Source of the DNA: Chitinophagales bacterium
Lineage (GTDB): Bacteria; Bacteroidota; Bacteroidia; Chitinophagales; CAIOSU01
Assembly: GCA_018401955.1 (NCBI GenBank)
Contig: JAGYJT010000004.1
Location: 62,001-126,000 of the forward strand
DNA: 64,000 bases
Reading direction: 5' to 3'
Position numbers and translations under genes: made by a program. This document shows positions 48,454 to 58,658 of this stretch, one piece after another (position 1 is the stretch's first letter; every line of letters begins with the position of its first letter). The notes beneath the pieces were generated by a model that worked only from the letters and a program-made list of their open reading frames with translations, did not search any database and was not told the DNA's origin.

Positions 48454-49356
48454 ATGAGAGCCTTTACCTTTTTGTTCGTGCTGTTTTCACTAGCTGTTTT
48501 TACCATCAATGTTAATGCGCAGTGCATTGATAGCACCTTAATTGACAGCACAGTTTCATGCCCTGCGGTTTTTGAGCCAGTTTGCGACTGCGATGGCAAC
48601 CAATATGCCAATAACTGTATTGCACTTAATGAGCACGGTGTAACATCATGGCACACAGGCGCCTGCCCAGTTGACAGCAATTGTAAGGCAGATTTTTCAG
48701 TTGATTTACAACCATCGTTGGTGGGATACAATGCCACATTTAGCAATCTGTCAGGGCTTACAGGGGTGGGCTATCTATGGACTTTTGGCGATGGCAATAC
48801 CAGCAACCTTGAAAACCCTACCCATTTATATACCTTGCCTGGCAATTATGTGGTATGCCTTGCGGTAAACGATACTACCAATAGTTGCACATCAACTTTT
48901 TGCAGGGTGGTGCAGTCTGGCAGCTACACTTGTGTTGATTCATCTAAAATTGACTCGTTGGCCATATGCCCTGCGGTTGTTGACCCAGTTTGTGGTTGCA
49001 ACAATGTAACCTATCAAAACAGTTGCCTTGCCGATGCGGCTGGCGTACAACGGTGGACTGAAGGGGTATGCACTGGCACAGGGGTGGGCGAAGTTAAGGG
49101 CCAATCAATTATGCTTACAGCATATCCCAATCCGTTTTCCAATCAAGTTAACATTACCGTTCAGCAAACTAGCAACCAGCCGGTTACCCTGTGGGTTACG
49201 GATTTGGCGGGCAAGCAAATTACTTTCATTACCCAAAACAACCATCAACAAAACCATTTTGTATGGAATGCAGCAGGTATGCCTAGTGGCTGTTACCTGT
49301 TGCACTATCAAAGCGGCACGCAATCGGGCGTTGAAAAATTGCTGTTGGTGAGGTGA
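48454..49356 (+). CDS. Secreted Kazal-like / PKD / Kazal-like protein with T9SS type A sorting domain
   Basis: Two C-x-DSxxIDS..CPAVxxPVCxCxxxxYxNxCxAxxxGVxxWxxGxC units flanking a PKD domain (VGYLWTFGDGNTSNLENPTHLYTLPGNY); AYPNPFSNQVNITV C-terminus. Confidence 0.85.
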   Translation: MRAFTFLFVLFSLAVFTINVNAQCIDSTLIDSTVSCPAVFEPVCDCDGNQYANNCIALNEHGVTSWHTGACPVDSNCKADFSVDLQPSLVGYNATFSNLSGLTGVGYLWTFGDGNTSNLENPTHLYTLPGNYVVCLAVNDTTNSCTSTFCRVVQSGSYTCVDSSKIDSLAICPAVVDPVCGCNNVTYQNSCLADAAGVQRWTEGVCTGTGVGEVKGQSIMLTAYPNPFSNQVNITVQQTSNQPVTLWVTDLAGKQITFITQNNHQQNHFVWNAAGMPSGCYLLHYQSGTQSGVEKLLLVR

Positions 49357-49403
49357 TTTTTTAGGTGATGTAAACTCTTTTTGTCAATTTTAGTCATACA
49401 TAT

Positions 49404-50726
49404 ATGGCTAAACTACCTCTACTTGTGTTCGCATTGCTAATAGCTGGTGCGAGTGCTGCGCAAAATCTTTATTTTCCGCCCAAAACTGGCAGTGCTTGGG
49501 ATACTGTTTCACCAGCTTCGTTAGGGTGGTGCACCGATTCTATTCCCCAGTTACTGCAAAACTTGGATGCAACCAACTCCAAAGCCTTTATTGTGCTCAA
49601 GGATGGTAAAATTGTGATTGAACATTACTTTGATGGCTTTACTAAAGACAGTGTTTGGTATTGGGCTTCGGCAGGCAAGAGTTTAACAGCCTTTTTAGTA
49701 GGCTTGGCACAAGAGCAGGGATACTTAAATATACACGACAAAACCAGCGATTATCTGGGCACTGGCTGGACCGTTGCCCCGCCCGCCAAAGAAGATTCCA
49801 TTACCATTTGGCACCAACTAACCATGACAACTGGGTTGGATGAAGGTGTGCCTGAACAAGATTGCACCGATGATACCTGTTTGGTTTATCTTGCTGATGC
49901 AGGTACCCGTTGGGCGTATCACAATGGCCCATATACCATTCTCGATGAGGTAATGGCCAGTGCTACAGGCCAAAATCTCAATATATTTTTAGCACAGCAG
50001 CTGCAGGCTAAAACAGGTATGACAGGGCTATATATAAAAAGGGCATACAACAACGTGCACTTTAGCACACCGCGCAGTATGGCTCGTTTTGGCCTGTTAG
50101 CCTTAAATAAAGGCACGTGGGAGCAAGATGCGGTGATGGCCGATACGGCATATTTTAATGCCATGACCAATACCTCGCAAAACATCAACCTTGGTTATGG
50201 GTATTTGTGGTGGCTCAATGGAAAAGCAACCTATCGCTTGCCGCAAACCCAGTTTACTTTCACGGGCTCAATAGTGCCAAATGCTCCTGCCGAAATGTAT
50301 GCCGCAATAGGCAGGGATGGCCAAATAATAAATGTGGTGCCGTCGCAGGGGTTGGTGGTAATAAGGATGGGAGCAGCACCTGCCATCAACTCACTGGTGC
50401 CTAATGCCTACGTGGACAGCATATGGAAATGGCTGAACCCAGTGCTCAATTGCACGGCTACGGCAATCCAATCTAACTACTTTAATAATATAGCCAAGGT
50501 ACACCCCAACCCAGCAAAGGGTTTAGTTAACGTTCAATTATCCACTGGGGCAACTGGAAGTTTTTTGATGTTAAATTTAACTGGAGAAAAGGTTATAGAA
50601 ACCAGCCTGTCACAACCGAACAACTATATTGATATTGGTAACCTAGCAAATGGGGTTTACTTTTACCAGATAACCAGCAACGGAACCAGTACAAATGGAA
50701 AATTGGTAGTTTCCAATAACCAATAA
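49404..50726 (+). CDS. Serine hydrolase (beta-lactamase/class C-like) with T9SS type A sorting domain
   Basis: FIVLKDGKIVIEHYFDGF, SAGKSLTAFLVGLA (SxxK), YHNGPYTILDEV; KVHPNPAKGLVNVQLS C-terminus. Confidence 0.9.
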   Translation: MAKLPLLVFALLIAGASAAQNLYFPPKTGSAWDTVSPASLGWCTDSIPQLLQNLDATNSKAFIVLKDGKIVIEHYFDGFTKDSVWYWASAGKSLTAFLVGLAQEQGYLNIHDKTSDYLGTGWTVAPPAKEDSITIWHQLTMTTGLDEGVPEQDCTDDTCLVYLADAGTRWAYHNGPYTILDEVMASATGQNLNIFLAQQLQAKTGMTGLYIKRAYNNVHFSTPRSMARFGLLALNKGTWEQDAVMADTAYFNAMTNTSQNINLGYGYLWWLNGKATYRLPQTQFTFTGSIVPNAPAEMYAAIGRDGQIINVVPSQGLVVIRMGAAPAINSLVPNAYVDSIWKWLNPVLNCTATAIQSNYFNNIAKVHPNPAKGLVNVQLSTGATGSFLMLNLTGEKVIETSLSQPNNYIDIGNLANGVYFYQITSNGTSTNGKLVVSNNQ

Positions 50727-50743
50727 CCAATAACTAATAACCC
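50713..50743. repeat. Period-7 array, AACCAAT family, spanning the serine hydrolase stop codon and upstream of the YigZ-family gene
   Basis: CCAATAACCAATAACCAATAACTAATAACCC; the last codons NNQ* are encoded by the array. Confidence 0.75.
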
Positions 50744-50748
50744 AGCCA

Positions 50749-51357
50749 TTGTCGGAATCATTCAATACCATTGAAATCGCAACCACTGCCGAGCTGAAAG
50801 ACCGCGGCAGCAGGTTTATCGGTTGGGCCATACCCGTAACTAGTGAAGATGAAGTAAAAGAGCACCTAGAACACCTGCGTAAGGAGCACCCAAAGGCAAG
50901 GCATGTGTGCTACGCTTTCCGTATAGGTGCTGATGAACCGTTGGAGCGCAGCAACGATGATGGGGAGCCATCGGGTAGTGCCGGTAAGCCCATTCTCAAC
51001 CAAATATACTCAGTAGGTGTTACCAATGTGTTGGTAGCCGTGGTACGATACTTTGGCGGTACTTTACTGGGTGTGCCAGGGCTCATTGCCGCCTATAAAG
51101 GTGCGGCGGCTGAAGCGCTGGGTACGGCAAGCATTATTACCCATAAGGTGCTGGCGTGGTATAATATTACTTGCCCCTATGCAACTATGCACGAGGTAAT
51201 GAACCTCTTGAAAAAAGAACACGTTGTAATTGCAGAGCAAGAAATGGATACGGAATGCCGTTTTAAGGTGGCGGTGCCGCAAACAAAAGCAGAAAAACTT
51301 AACCAAGAGCTGGCAATCATTTTGGGCGTTAGCACTATCTTTATAGCGTATGCATAA
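50749..51357 (+). CDS. YigZ/IMPACT family protein
   Basis: DRGSRFIGWAIPV, HPKARHVCYAFRIG, RSNDDGEPSGSAGKPIL, VVRYFGGTLLGVPGLIAAY; TTG start. Confidence 0.92.
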   Translation: MSESFNTIEIATTAELKDRGSRFIGWAIPVTSEDEVKEHLEHLRKEHPKARHVCYAFRIGADEPLERSNDDGEPSGSAGKPILNQIYSVGVTNVLVAVVRYFGGTLLGVPGLIAAYKGAAAEALGTASIITHKVLAWYNITCPYATMHEVMNLLKKEHVVIAEQEMDTECRFKVAVPQTKAEKLNQELAIILGVSTIFIAYA

Positions 51358-53182
51358 AATACTACCTACCATATTACTATTGCTAGTTGCTTTAGTTTCG
51401 TTTGCCAAGCAATCACCCGGTGGTGAAGCGCTAGACCCGTTTGCAGATAAAGTTGCAACGTCGTATTTTCCAGGCGATGTGCTCGAAACCCCATATTCTA
51501 CCGAGCAAATGATAGCTTACTTGCAGCAAAAATTGGTGCATTTGTCGGCAGCCGGCGTTACGTTACAGTTAACTGCCCACAAGGTGAGCCCAGGTGGTGA
51601 GCATTTTACTTTCGATCAGTATTACAATGGCATACCGGTGTTTAACTCTCAGGTAAAAATTAATCTGGGTACTGCCGGCAAGGTCTATTCTATTTTTGAT
51701 AATAGTTATAGCAGCAACCATTGGAACGCAACGGAACTTGTGGATGCTGCGGCTGCCATAAGCCATTTACAATTTAACGAGTTGCTGGCAACCCAAACTG
51801 GTTACACCCAAGCAAATATAGAAGAGCATTCAACCATTGCCGAGATTGATGGTAAACCAGCAGTCTATAAATGGATGCAGTTGCACGACCCTAGCACTGG
51901 CGATTTTAGGCTTTATCTGTTGGATAAAAGCGGTGTAATAATTTATAACCGCGATTTGAATGCTTATTCAGGCGTACCAGCATCGGCATATGTTTTCAAT
52001 CCTGACCCATTAACAACTGCGCAAACAATTTATGCGGCACCGTACGTAGATAGCAACGATGCGAATACTATGGTATTGCGCGATGAGCGGGTATTGGTAA
52101 ACATTGATGTAACCTTGTCAGGTGGACGGTATTATCTTGAAAACGACCATTTTGTAATGACCGATTTCAGTGCGCCAAACCAAACGGTAGTGAGTAGTTC
52201 AACGCCATCTTTTCTGTTTACCCGCGCCGATACGGCTTTTGAGGAAGTAAACGCTTACTACCATTTGAATACATACCAAGCCTATGTATCGTTTATAGGG
52301 TATGGTAGCCTTACCCAAGAACAGATACAAGTAGATGCCCATGCCTTAAATGGAGCGGATAATTCGCAATTTTCTACTGGGGGTGGTTTTCCAAGGTTGT
52401 TTTTTGGCGATGGCGGCGTTGATGATGCCGAAGATGCTGATGTAGTGGTGCATGAGTACGGCCACGCACTAAGCTATGCAGGCTCGCCTGGAACTAATTT
52501 TGGGCAAGAGCGCAGTGCGCTCGATGAAGGTTTCGGTGATTATTTTGCGGCATCATACTCGCGCAGTCTTTCGTCTTACCGCTGGCAGCATGTATTTTCG
52601 TGGGATGGTAACAATGAATATTGGCTGGGGCGCGATGCCAATACGGCTAAAGTTTATCCGGCAGAGTTGACCGCCAGCATACACCGCAATGGCGAAATGT
52701 GGGCCACGGCTTTAATGCAGGTATGGTCGGCATTGGGGCAGGTTCAGGCTGATAAGTTGGCACTGCAAACCCTGTTTTCGTTGAGTAGCAACATGACTTT
52801 TACCGATGCTGCATGGGCTTACATACAAGCAGATAGCGCCATCAACGGTGGTGCCAACTTTGATGTAATATTCCCCATTATGGTGCAAAGGGGCTTTATC
52901 AATGGCGTAGGTATCGAAAAGGTAGCTAACTCAAACGCCCCTGCTGTTGAACTTTACAATTCTTATGGTTTTACCTTCAACAACGAGCCTGCATTGCTTA
53001 TTAATCATACTGGTCAAAGCGCTTCGGTGTTTGTATATGATATTGCTGGTAGGCTTGTTTTACAGGCTGATGACTTGGTTGGGCCCTCGCATAACATTGA
53101 TGGTGGCTTGCTTAAGCCAGGCACTTATCTGTTAAAGGTAAATGTTGGTGGCGCTACACAAACCTTTAAGCTCATTAAATAA
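51350..53182 (+). CDS. M36 (fungalysin-like) metallopeptidase with T9SS type A sorting domain
   Basis: FTP-like propeptide; VVHEYGHALSYAG (HExxH), ALDEGFGDYFAASYS; C-terminal SASVFVYDIAGRLVLQAD...PGTYLLKVNVGGATQTFKLIK. Confidence 0.9.
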   Translation: MHKILPTILLLLVALVSFAKQSPGGEALDPFADKVATSYFPGDVLETPYSTEQMIAYLQQKLVHLSAAGVTLQLTAHKVSPGGEHFTFDQYYNGIPVFNSQVKINLGTAGKVYSIFDNSYSSNHWNATELVDAAAAISHLQFNELLATQTGYTQANIEEHSTIAEIDGKPAVYKWMQLHDPSTGDFRLYLLDKSGVIIYNRDLNAYSGVPASAYVFNPDPLTTAQTIYAAPYVDSNDANTMVLRDERVLVNIDVTLSGGRYYLENDHFVMTDFSAPNQTVVSSSTPSFLFTRADTAFEEVNAYYHLNTYQAYVSFIGYGSLTQEQIQVDAHALNGADNSQFSTGGGFPRLFFGDGGVDDAEDADVVVHEYGHALSYAGSPGTNFGQERSALDEGFGDYFAASYSRSLSSYRWQHVFSWDGNNEYWLGRDANTAKVYPAELTASIHRNGEMWATALMQVWSALGQVQADKLALQTLFSLSSNMTFTDAAWAYIQADSAINGGANFDVIFPIMVQRGFINGVGIEKVANSNAPAVELYNSYGFTFNNEPALLINHTGQSASVFVYDIAGRLVLQADDLVGPSHNIDGGLLKPGTYLLKVNVGGATQTFKLIK

Positions 53183-53284
53183 GCATACTATACCGCTTTT
53201 TGATTTAAGGCTGTAGTGCATTGCCTGCTGAATACAGCGTACTCCTTTAACCCTATTTTCTTACTGTTTACCGAAGGTTCAGTT

Positions 53285-53494
53285 GTTTCAAACGAAAAGC
53301 TAAAACCTTTCTATCGTTCTCAACGTAATAGGCTTGAAACCCTTACTAAAGAGACCGATAGTAGCGGTAATATTAACAGCAATAGACGAAAATGGAGGCC
53401 TGGCTCCGGTATTGAGGAGCTAGGTAAAGTAGGGTGCAGCCAGGCCGCCTTCGTTTTGCCGATGGTTACTTTTATCGACTGCTTGATTTTTTAA
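53285..53494 (+). ncRNA. Candidate structured RNA or orphan small ORF upstream of a strong terminator
   Basis: Perfect 9-bp stem GGCCTGGCT (53397-53405) / AGCCAGGCC (53438-53446) ahead of the 53496 terminator; overlapping 92-aa ORF has no recognisable domain. Confidence 0.3.
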
Positions 53495-53495
53495 G

Positions 53496-53537
53496 AAAGC
53501 CCCATTTCGTTTACTCGGAGTGGGGCTTTTTCTTTTT
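53496..53537 (+). terminator. Intrinsic terminator
   Basis: 14-bp stem (with G-U pairs) AAAGCCCCATTTCG / CGGAGTGGGGCTTT followed by TTCTTTTT. Confidence 0.92.
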
Positions 53538-53716
53538 AACCATTGATGGGATGCTGGCATTACTAGAAGGTGGCTCTTAGTTTCTATCGTATCTCTTATT
53601 AAGAAGCTTTAATGTTTTTTAGAACCAACTTTGCCAGAGTTTAAAATGATTACATTACAAAGTAAATTATAACTTGAAGTTAAATTTCACGAACTTAGCA
53701 TCAGCATACCTCCTCC

Positions 53717-56700
53717 ATGAAATCATTAATAGCAATTCGTACCGTACTTATATTAGTATGCCTGCTGAGCGTACTAACTGTTTCGGCACAGTATACCAGT
53801 CAGCATTTCATTGCTCCATCGCCATGGGTGTATTGGACAGGAGCATACGAAATTGTGTTGTCTACCGAGTTTGCTGGCGTGGTAAATGTAACCGTAACTA
53901 AAAGTGACGGCACGCCTATGGTAAGCACAACGGTGAGCCAAGGCAACCCAACCGCTTTCAGGTTTACGGGTAACCCTGCCGGAGTACTTAACCACCCGAT
54001 AAATACCGTGCTAAACGATGCTGGCATGTTTGTTACCGCCAACGAGCCCGTAGCCGTAAACGTGCGCAACGTTACCAGCGACCAAGTTGCGGTAGGTAAC
54101 TGTATTGATAGCAAGGGCAATTCATCACTTACTAGCTTTGGCAACGAGGGCTTGGGTATCACCTTTCGCTTGGGCTACTATCGGTCAGACTATAATGGGG
54201 TAGGGTTTTGCTATGCGCTGCCTGTGGTAAACTGTGTAATGGCTACAGCCAACAATACCGATATAATACTTAATGGTGCTGTTATTACCACGCTCAATAC
54301 CGGCCAAAGCTATATTTTTTTGGCCCCTATGGGTAGCTTGTTAGAAGCATCGGCCCCAGTGGTGCTCAATAGCGGCGCGTATGTTGATTCGCCTCAAGGC
54401 TGTGGCGATGGGGTGGTGGATCAGGTAGCCCCAACATCGGTGCTCGATACGGCATATTTTGTAGTAAGGGGCCTAGGTACTGCCGGTACGGCCACCGATT
54501 TGCCCGAGCAAACCACCGTGGTAGCCACCAAGGCAGCTACCAATGTGCGTGTGGATAGATATGATGCCACGGGTGTACTGATTGGTACCAACAACTATTT
54601 ACTGCCCAATGCAGGCAGTTTTGTTTCGTTTCATCATGGCGATGCGGCTACCCAATATACTTGCTCGCATATAGTAGGCGATAAACCTATAGCCGTGTAT
54701 GCGGGCAGTGCAGTTAGTTGTGAGGTTGATATGTCGTTTGTGCCGCCAGTGGGTCCTTGTGCGGGTTCATTTAGGGTTGAAACCACCAATTTTCAAACGT
54801 ACCTAAATACGGCACTCCCGTACAACGGATATGTGTTGATAGAAGACCCCACCGCCGTAGTGTTTATGAATGGGGTAGACTTGGAGAGCATTACTGCTCC
54901 ACGTTTTCAGATAGGCAATACGGGCTATTACATGATTAGGTTTAATGATGCGCAAATTGGTTTTCCGGCCAACATGATTATCAATAGTTCGGTGCGCATG
55001 AATATCTCTATTGTGCAACAGGGTGGAGGTTTCTCCATGTCGGCATTCTTTTCGTCGTTCAATCAAATTTTGGAGCCGCCGGTATTTGCACCAAACGGTA
55101 ATTGTGGCGAAGTAACCTTTACCGCCGAGCCTGGCTATGCCCCATACCAATGGTTTTTGAATGAAGTAGCTATACCAGGCGCAACGGCACAAACCTACAC
55201 CGCAACCGATAGTGGCTTTTACAGTGTTGCAGGTACGCGCCCTTGTGGGTTAACCAAGCCTTCTATACCGGTGTTTTATAATGACTCGGCTACCATACCA
55301 GAGCTTACAACCCTGCCCGCCGATACTTTAAAATGCAGTGTAACATCGGTTACCCTCACGGCATCTTCTACTACTGTGGGGGCTACTTACAGCTGGGGCG
55401 GTACTAATACCAATCCTACTTTTTCGGTAACGGCCCCGGGTACCTACTACGTAACGGTTACTGAGCCCATAAACAATTGTGAGATAATAGATACCTTGGT
55501 AGTTGCGCAAGATACTATAGCGCCCAATGTTACTATCAATCCACATAACAATCTTGATTGCAATAATGCCAGCATCAACTTAACTGCCGCCAGTACTACT
55601 TTAGGTGTTGGGTTTAATTGGGGCGGAGGTAATGTATCCAATACCCAAAACGTAACATTGGCGGGCACTTACACCGTTACGGCTACTGATGGTAACAATG
55701 GGTGCACGGCAACAGCAAGTACTACGGTAGTGGCCATACCACCGGTAAGTTTAAGCGAGACCCATATTGATGTAGCCTGTTTTGGTGCCAGTACTGCCAG
55801 TATTGATGTTACCGTTTTGGGCGGCCAGGCTCCTTTTACTTATTTGTGGAGCAATGCAGCAGTAACCGAGGATTTAGCAAATATTGCAGCAGGTACCTAC
55901 ACGTTAACGGTTACCGACAATAATACTTGTACCGATACTATTCAGATAATTATTACCGAACCCTTGGCTGCCCTTACGTTGGACACCACTACCACCAACA
56001 TACTGTGCTTTGGTGCGGCTACAGGCGCTATCGATTTGATACCTGCTGGCGGCACCGCGCCTTACACGTATGCTTGGAGCAACGCCGCCGTAACCGAAGA
56101 CCTGAACAACGTAGTGGCTGGCCCTTACGATGTATTGGTAACCGATGCCAACAGTTGCACAGCCTCACTTTCGGCCACATTAACGGAACCTGCCACGGCC
56201 GTATCGGCTACATCGGTGGTAACGGACGTGAACTGCTTTGGCGGCAGCGATGGCGGTATTGACCTAACCCCCGCTGGCGGTACATCACCTTACACCTTCT
56301 TATGGAGCAATGCTGCCGTAACCGAAGATATTGCGGGCGTTGTTGCCGATAACTACACCGTAACCATTACCGATGCCAACGGGTGTAGTATAACCCATAC
56401 CAAAACGATAGTGGAGCCTACCGACCTAACGATGGCATTATCTTTCGCCCACTATGGTTGCTTGTTTTGGCGAGGCCACGGGTGCAGTAAGCTCAACCGT
56501 TGGTGGTGGCACAACCGCTTACAACTATGCTTGGAGCAATGCGGCAATAACCCCCGATATATCAAACCTGATAGCGGGCAGTTACTCGCTTACGGTTACC
56601 GATGCCAACGGATGTATAGACAGCGCAACCACCCAAATTACCGAACCCGCGGCTGCTCTTACGTTGGACACCACTACCATCAACATACTGTGCTTTGGTG

Positions 56701-58076
56701 CGGCTACTGGCGCTATCGATTTGATACCTGATGGCGGCACCGCGCCTTACACGTTTGCTTGGAGCAACGCCGCCGTAACCGAAGACTTGGCGAATTTGGC
56801 CGCGGGCCAGTTTGATGTATTGGTAACCGATGCCAACAGTTGTACGGCATCACTTTCGGTCACATTAACGGAACCTGCTGCAGCCGTATCGGCGACATCG
56901 GTGGTAACGGACGTGAACTGCTTTGGCGGCAGCGATGGCGGTATTGAACTAACCCCCGCGGGTGGTACATCACCTTACACCTTTTTGTGGAGCAATGCTG
57001 CCGTAACCGAAGATATTACAGGGGTGCTTGCAGGCAGTTATACGGTTACCATTACCGATGATAATGGCTGTACATTGGTGGTTGATGATTCTATTGCTCA
57101 ACCTACCGCAATCGAGCTTTCATTAGATGTTACCGGGGTAGATTGTTTTGGAAATAGTGATGCAAATGTAAACAGCGCTGTTTCGGGTGGCACACCTACT
57201 TATACATATTTGTGGAGCGACTCAAGCACCAACGCCAATATTGTCGGCTTAGGAGATGGCACTTATAGCTTAACAGTTACCGACCAAAACCAATGTACGG
57301 TTACTCAATCGGTTACTGTGGCTTTCCCTCCACCAATTGGCTTTGATGTAGCGGTAAACGATGCCAGTTGTTTTGGTTTAGAGGATGGTTTTGTGCAACT
57401 GGATGCCTTTGGTGGCACCGGCGATATAACCGCAACTTGGGCTGGTGGCGAGTACCCGGCAAATAACTTCTCAGGTATCGCCCCCGGAAACTACACCCTT
57501 ATACTTACTGATGATAATGGCTGCGATACCAGCTTTACGTTTGATATAGTTGAACCATTGGCCACAAGTATTGATGTACTGCCTATTGATACATTGAGGA
57601 TTGGTTTGGTTGACACCCTTGAAACTACCGTAGTAACCAACCCTGGCAGTGTGTCGTATTTTTGGGAGCCATCAGAGGGCCTTTCGTGCGACAATTGCCC
57701 ATCAACGGAGGTGGAGGTGTATTGGGATACAAGGTATATTGTAACGCTTGATAACAATGGTTGCTTAGCAACGGATACTGTTTGGGTGTATGTTAATAGC
57801 GACCATATACTGTATATCCCCAATGCATTTAGCCCCAATGGCGATGGACGAAATGATGTATTGTACGTATATGCTGAGGGTGTGAAGCGAATTGTATGGT
57901 CGGTTTTTGATCGTTGGGGCGAATCGGTATTTACTTCAACCGATATCAATACAGGCTGGGATGGCACGATGAAAGGTAAAATTCTACCGCCAGGGGTGTT
58001 TGTTATTGATGTGTATATTGAGTTTCTTGACCTAACTTCTGAACGGCACAACCAATCGATACTTTTGCTGCGGTAG
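53717..58076 (+). CDS. Giant SprB-repeat protein, IgGFc-binding-like N-terminus, T9SS type B C-terminus; split by a 1-nt frameshift at about 56448-56450
   Basis: ORF 53717-56731 and ORF 56454-58076 are collinear halves: ...TDLTMALSFA | TMVACFGEATGAVSSTVGGG...; C-terminus LYIPNAFSPNGDGRNDVLYVYA...SVFDRWGESVF...GWDGTMKG. Confidence 0.92.
55975..57060 (+). repeat. Tandem duplication of a two-unit SprB module (685-bp offset)
   Basis: GGACACCACTACCA at 55981 and 56666; LTLDTTT.NILCFGAATGAIDLIP.GGTAPYT.AWSNAAVTEDL...VSATSVVTDVNCFGGSDGGI.LTPAGGTSPYTFLWSNAAVTEDI in both copies. Confidence 0.88.
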
Positions 58077-58177
58077 TCGCTAGCGTGTTAATTGGTTTCA
58101 CTATCTGCAATTTATTGTGATTTATATCACCCAAACCACAATGCAGCAATTCCTATCTTTGTAAAAACAGTTAGAGG

Positions 58178-58561
58178 ATGGCGAAGGAAGAAAGTAAACC
58201 CGGAGTATTTGCAGGCATAGTTGCATTAAAGTGTCCGCAGTGCCGGGAAGGTAATCTATTTAAAAAACCAGGCCTTTATACCGTATCTGGTATGGGCGAT
58301 ATGTATGATAGGTGCCCCAAGTGCAATTTAAAGTATGAGCAAGAGCCAGGTTTTTGGTGGGGTAGCATGTATTTAAACTATGGTTTCTCGGTGGCTATCA
58401 TCCTGCCTACGTTTATTGTTTTCAAACTGTTCCTTGATGTAAGTTTCTATGGCTCATTGGCCTTGGCCGGTGGTATGCTGGCATTGTTTATACCGGTTAT
58501 TTTTCGTCTTGGTAGGGCTACTTGGTTATATTGGTTTGGTAAGTACAAAAGCCCATCCTAA
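58178..58561 (+). CDS. DUF983-type membrane protein
   Basis: ALKCPQCREGNLFKKPGLY...YDRCPKCNLKYEQEPGFWWGSMYLNYG. Confidence 0.9.
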   Translation: MAKEESKPGVFAGIVALKCPQCREGNLFKKPGLYTVSGMGDMYDRCPKCNLKYEQEPGFWWGSMYLNYGFSVAIILPTFIVFKLFLDVSFYGSLALAGGMLALFIPVIFRLGRATWLYWFGKYKSPS

Positions 58562-58609
58562 AATACCGCTGATTAAAATAGCTTACAGCATTAAGGTCTT
58601 AAAAATAAA

Positions 58610-58635
58610 GAGGGCACGCTATCTAGCGTGCCCTC
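58610..58635. terminator. Bidirectional terminator between convergent genes
   Basis: Perfect 11-bp stem GAGGGCACGCT-ATCT-AGCGTGCCCTC. Confidence 0.85.
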
Positions 58636-58658
58636 AACGTATATGGTATTAGCAGTTG

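Noticed and set aside
53216-53494. 92-aa ORF as a confident CDS
   Set aside because: No domain, odd composition, overlaps potential RNA stems; kept only as an ncRNA/orphan candidate.
55927-56262. 111-aa + ORF MYRYYSDNYYRTLG...
   Set aside because: Out-of-frame reading of the SprB-repeat gene; the same peptide appears where the frameshift occurs.
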